DNA from: Chlorops oryzae
Lineage: Eukaryota > Arthropoda > Insecta > Diptera > Chloropidae
Assembly (NCBI GenBank): GCA_020466095.1
Contig: CM035807.1
Coordinates: 30,567,176-30,631,175, forward strand
Direction: 5' to 3'
Length of the DNA stretch: 64,000 bases
In this document: piece by piece, positions 60,720 through 64,000 of the stretch
Position numbering within the stretch: position 1 is the stretch's first letter
Layout of the letters: every line of letters starts with the position of its first letter
The notes under the pieces: generated by a model
The model's database searches: none
Seen by the model: the letters and a program-made list of their open reading frames with translations, nothing else
What the model was told of the DNA's origin: nothing
Position numbers and translations under genes: made by a program

Positions 60720-62486
60720 AAAAATCATTACTTGTATATTTGTAAGAAGAAAAAAAAAAATATGTAACTGCTTTAGCACACTATTTGTTTTAAGATTTGA
60801 ATAACAAATTGTTAATTCCACTAAGGAAGATTCAATTAAAAGAAAAAAGAGAGCAAAAAAAAAAAAAAAAAAAAAAATAGAACCTGTGAGCGAGAGATGA
60901 AAAAGTATAAAAGGCAGTCGCGATTAAAGCAAAATGCCAATAATAATCGAGAAGCGAAGCGGAACACATCAAGCGAAAACCGAATGCGAAATGACCGAAG
61001 TGAAAATTTTATATCCAGTGCCAGTGACGACATGAGAGAAAATTTGAGATAAAAATTATATTTAAATTTAGGTTAAAGTTTAATTTAATAATAATAGATC
61101 TACGTATTTAGTTGTAAGGTTGAGTAAGCAGTTTTCGTCTATTTTTTTTTAATACTTTTTATACTTTAAAATGTTCAATAATACAATGTTCAAAACCGAA
61201 TGGGAGTATGAATTATTTTTTTCAATGAATTTGTCGGAAAAGGCAGAGTGTCTTATTTGTTTTAAAGAACTTGCCGCAATTAGAAATAATAATAATAATT
61301 TATGGACCATCAGTTAGGACGTCGCCAAACCGGTGTGCCGGTCGATTCTCAGACTTACCCGATATGCATACAAAATTTCATAAAAAATCAATCCAGTCGT
61401 TTTTTCGTATATTAGATGCTATTTACCGGCAATTATTATGGAAAATAGGAATACGATTATTAGAATAAAGTCAATCAACAAGAAAAGTAGCGACATTTCT
61501 CATGAGTGAACATCAACTGTAAGCCAACTTGTTCCACATATCGAGAGGTCTTCGTTGAAATTTCAGGGATCTAACACCTCTCGAAGCCTAAAAACAACAA
61601 AAAATATATTACATCAAAATTATTAAAATTAATTACAATAATAAAATAAAATTATTTAACGGCTTGCCACCCCCTTAATCGGGGTCTGTTAAAAGGGAAT
61701 AATACAATTTACAAAATCCAAAAATCGAAGATGAATATTTAAAAAGGCGTGGCACTTCCCTTTCGCTCTTATTAGGCCTGTTACCGTACTGCACAGTTGT
61801 GCGAATGGGAGAGACTTTGTTAGAAGACGAAGAAGGCAAATATTCTGTCAAAATCTCTTTGCACAAGCGTGTAGTACGCGAAAAGTTTTCGGTAAAATTG
61901 GGCAGTTATGGGCAGTTTTTTTTCGGTACGGAAACATACCTATTTTCTCTCTTGATAGAAAGAACATTTTTCTACACGAGAACTTTCGAAAATATTCAAC
62001 ATAAGCCAACACAAAGTACAAGTTGCAACGAACTACGCGCTTGATTTTAACCGCTTCCATATGTTTGCATGTGTTGAATATTAACAAGAACTCCTGCGCC
62101 CTTGGAAATCAGGGATGATTCCAGATAATTCCAAACCGAACCAAAAGCTTTCAGAAATGGTAAGGTTGATCTATAAATAATTATAGAGCTTCTTCCAAGA
62201 AATATTTGAGATTTATCTATTTGAGCCGCAAATACTCACTTAAGTCATTTAATTACTTCATTAATATTTTCCATAACTTGACGGGCAAAACAATTTAACG
62301 TAATTTTTTTTTTTTTTTTTTTACAATAAGTTTAAAATAAGAAATAAATGGAAAAAAAAACCTTTTTATTGTTCTCACAGCTCTGACCGGACTGAGAGGC
62401 ACACATATTCAGCTGACAGCTCCTTTTTATTTTTCTTCCACTCAACAAGCTGCGACTGAGCCCGATCAGAAGCATTCCATGTCAAA
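60720..62486. other. Gene-free upstream of the ABC gene
   Basis: Contains A-runs, the Helitron fragment at 61,268-61,416 and a T-run at 62,308-62,322. No other gene. Confidence 0.4.
61268..61416 (-). mobile_element. Helitron 5' end fragment (minus strand)
   Basis: Read on the minus strand from 61,416: TCTAATATACGAAAAAACG, then TTTTTTATGAAATTTTGTATG and CTGAGAATCGACC, matching the element at 31,073 with ~40 bases missing. Preceded by A on that strand, as for Helitron insertion at A|T. Confidence 0.6.
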
Positions 62487-62846
62487 ATGGCAGCAGCCGT
62501 TGAAGTGCGAAATGGCTACAAATACTATGGAAGCAAGTCGAATCCGAAAGTGATTCTAAATAATTTGAGCATGCATGTGAGCGCCGGATCGATGTGAGTA
62601 GAAAATCAATGGCATTGGTCACGAACGGTGGCTGGCTGGCTGGCTGGGTACACGCTGTGCATACTAAATGATTTCCTTTTACGTACGTACGCATTTAGCT
62701 ATGGATTGCTCGGAGCGTCTGGCTGTGGTAAGACAACTCTACTCTCATGTATCGTTGGGCAAAGGAAACTCAATGGCGGAGAAGTTTCGGTTTTGGGAAT
62801 ACCTCCCGGAGATCTACCCGGCTCTCGTATCGGCTATATGCCGCAG
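62487..62846 (+). CDS. ABC transporter, first two coding exons (ABCG/ABCH-type half transporter)
   Basis: Membrane transporter of the ABC superfamily; continues past the window. Exons 62487-62593 and 62699-62846, donors GTGAGT in both, phases matching (AT|C Ile codon). The ATG (62487) has an in-frame stop upstream and follows GTCAAA. The start is MAAAVEVRNGYKYYGSKSNP (a Tyr A-loop), then NNLSMHVSAGSI, YGLLGASGCGKTTLLSCIVG (Walker A GASGCGKTT) and NGGEVSVLG...GYMPQ (Q-loop). An N-terminal ATPase fits the reverse-orientation ABCG/ABCH half transporters; the insect ABCH group (Drosophila CG9990/CG33970/CG11147 type) is most likely. Signature motif, Walker B and membrane part are not in the window, so substrate and exact member are unknown. 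Confidence 0.85.
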
Positions 62847-64000
62847 GTGAGTAATATCAAAGGAAATATTTTTTTTTTTTTGGATTTTCCTAAAACTCGT
62901 GATCGATGTGCTTGCGATATAGAATACTCAATTCTTGATGATGGTGAATGATTATCGTTTTTTAAATCAATTTTAGAATTCTCGTGCAGAATTTTGAGTT
63001 TATTTCTGAAGTCATTTACATACAGTGAGTCAAAGAAGCTAACGTACACCTTGAACTTCTCAGCAAAACTACTTGTTTCTACAATCCAATTTCCAAAGTG
63101 TGTACTTTTTTTTTTTTATAAAAAAAGATGAACGATGAATTTTCATTAAAGAATGAACAATAAATTTTTCACAAATATCTGAATCAAAGAAGCCTTCGAC
63201 CTGTAAACAGGGGCATACTGTGGGTCAAAGGTCCCAACGAGCGTTTGAAAAATTAGGCCCCGTTACATAAGAAAGAAAAAATCCTAACAGCTAAAAAGCA
63301 CAGCGCACTGGGGGCCCAGCGGGCATTTTCCCGGTTTCCCAGCGGCCCAGTCCGCCTGTATACGACGTATTTTTGGGATCGTTCTATTAAAATGCAACCC
63401 CGAACCACTATATATCCTCCAGCATGTCTCACCTTGGGAAAAATATTTATCTTATACATACCTCTGTTGGCTTTTCTCCATATTTAGTTGAGTCAGTTCC
63501 ACCCAAATGAATCAAATTTGGACTCATAAGTAAAATTGGCGTCCAAAACGTTTTGTGTCCAAATTTGAAACATTTGGGTGAAATTGACTCAACTAAATAT
63601 GGAGAAAAAAAAAAAACAAAGATTTGCACGTACATATGAGAAAAATTTCATTCCGACAATGCATGTAAACTTCTTTAACTCACTCTAGATTGTTATTTAA
63701 GTGCGGACCGAACAAGATTTGCAACCAAGACCAACAAAAGAAAACTTCGTCGTTATTTTTTTTTATAAAGTATATTTGATCTTCTTCTATTGTTTGCTAA
63801 AAGGAATTTTTAAATTACGCAACCCCACAAAATCGGTTCTTGGTTTCGCCATAACCTCAAAAAAGAAGGCCAAAAATCCCGTTTTACGGTGCTAATTTGA
63901 GGTTATGGTGAAAGTCTGGCCTGATAAAACTATATGGACGTCAAATTCGGATTCAGCGACTCTGATAACATATCGAAAGCATAGCGGGACTCCTGGGTCT
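62847..64000 (+). other. Intron of the ABC gene
   Basis: Starts with donor GTGAGT after MPQ. No next exon found within the window. Contains the 132-bp palindrome at 63,475-63,606. Confidence 0.6.
63475..63606. repeat. 132-bp palindrome in the ABC intron
   Basis: TTTCTCCATATTTAGTTGAG at the left is mirrored at the right (CTCAACTAAATATGGAGAAA), with an inner pair TCAAATTTGGAC/GTCCAAATTTGA. Likely a short MITE; no target-site duplication seen. Confidence 0.85.

Overview
The window is nuclear DNA from an insect, most likely a fly (Diptera). It is AT-rich and has long introns, spliced genes with GT..AG borders, AATAAA polyadenylation signals and dense small DNA transposons. The proteins (a fly-like calcineurin A, mitoferrin, a Mes-4/NSD-type H3K36 methyltransferase, an ABCG/ABCH-type half transporter) fit a higher fly. 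A tephritid-like fly is my guess and cannot be proven from sequence alone.

Layout. 1-9818, minus strand: the 5' half of a calcineurin A gene (CanA1-like). Exons 2-4 lie at 1-661. The first coding exon lies far upstream and occurs twice (6968-7118 and 9668-9818), inside a ~1.9-kb direct duplication. 9934-24637: gene-free DNA packed with nested transposons, a 1.8-kb foldback palindrome and low-complexity DNA. 24638-34009, plus strand: complete mitoferrin (mfrn) in six coding exons, with a 7.3-kb first intron. 34010-37341: the gap between two convergent genes, with one unexplained open exon-like stretch. 37342-43227, minus strand: complete Mes-4/NSD methyltransferase in seven coding exons (1465 aa). 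43228-62486: long intergenic DNA with hAT, Harbinger, mariner and piggyBac-type MITEs, tRNA-derived SINEs, a 17-bp minisatellite and a Jockey-type LINE remnant. 62487-64000, plus strand: the first two coding exons of an ABC transporter that continues past the window.

The genes are not an operon and do not form one pathway. Calcineurin is a Ca2+/calmodulin phosphatase, mitoferrin imports iron into mitochondria, Mes-4 methylates H3K36, and the ABC protein is a membrane transporter. From memory, the Drosophila melanogaster counterparts of the first three lie on distal chromosome arm 3R, so the window may be Muller element E.

Most notable: (1) the tandemly duplicated first coding exon of calcineurin A, whose splice phase joins exactly to exon 2; (2) a 2,075-bp Helitron in one duplicate with its precise empty site preserved in the other; (3) a near-perfect 1.8-kb palindrome with an 8-bp target-site duplication; (4) transposons nested inside each other, several with intact target-site duplications; (5) a 17-bp minisatellite open in all three forward frames; (6) an in-frame, stop-free intron between the PWWP2 and AWS/SET regions of Mes-4.
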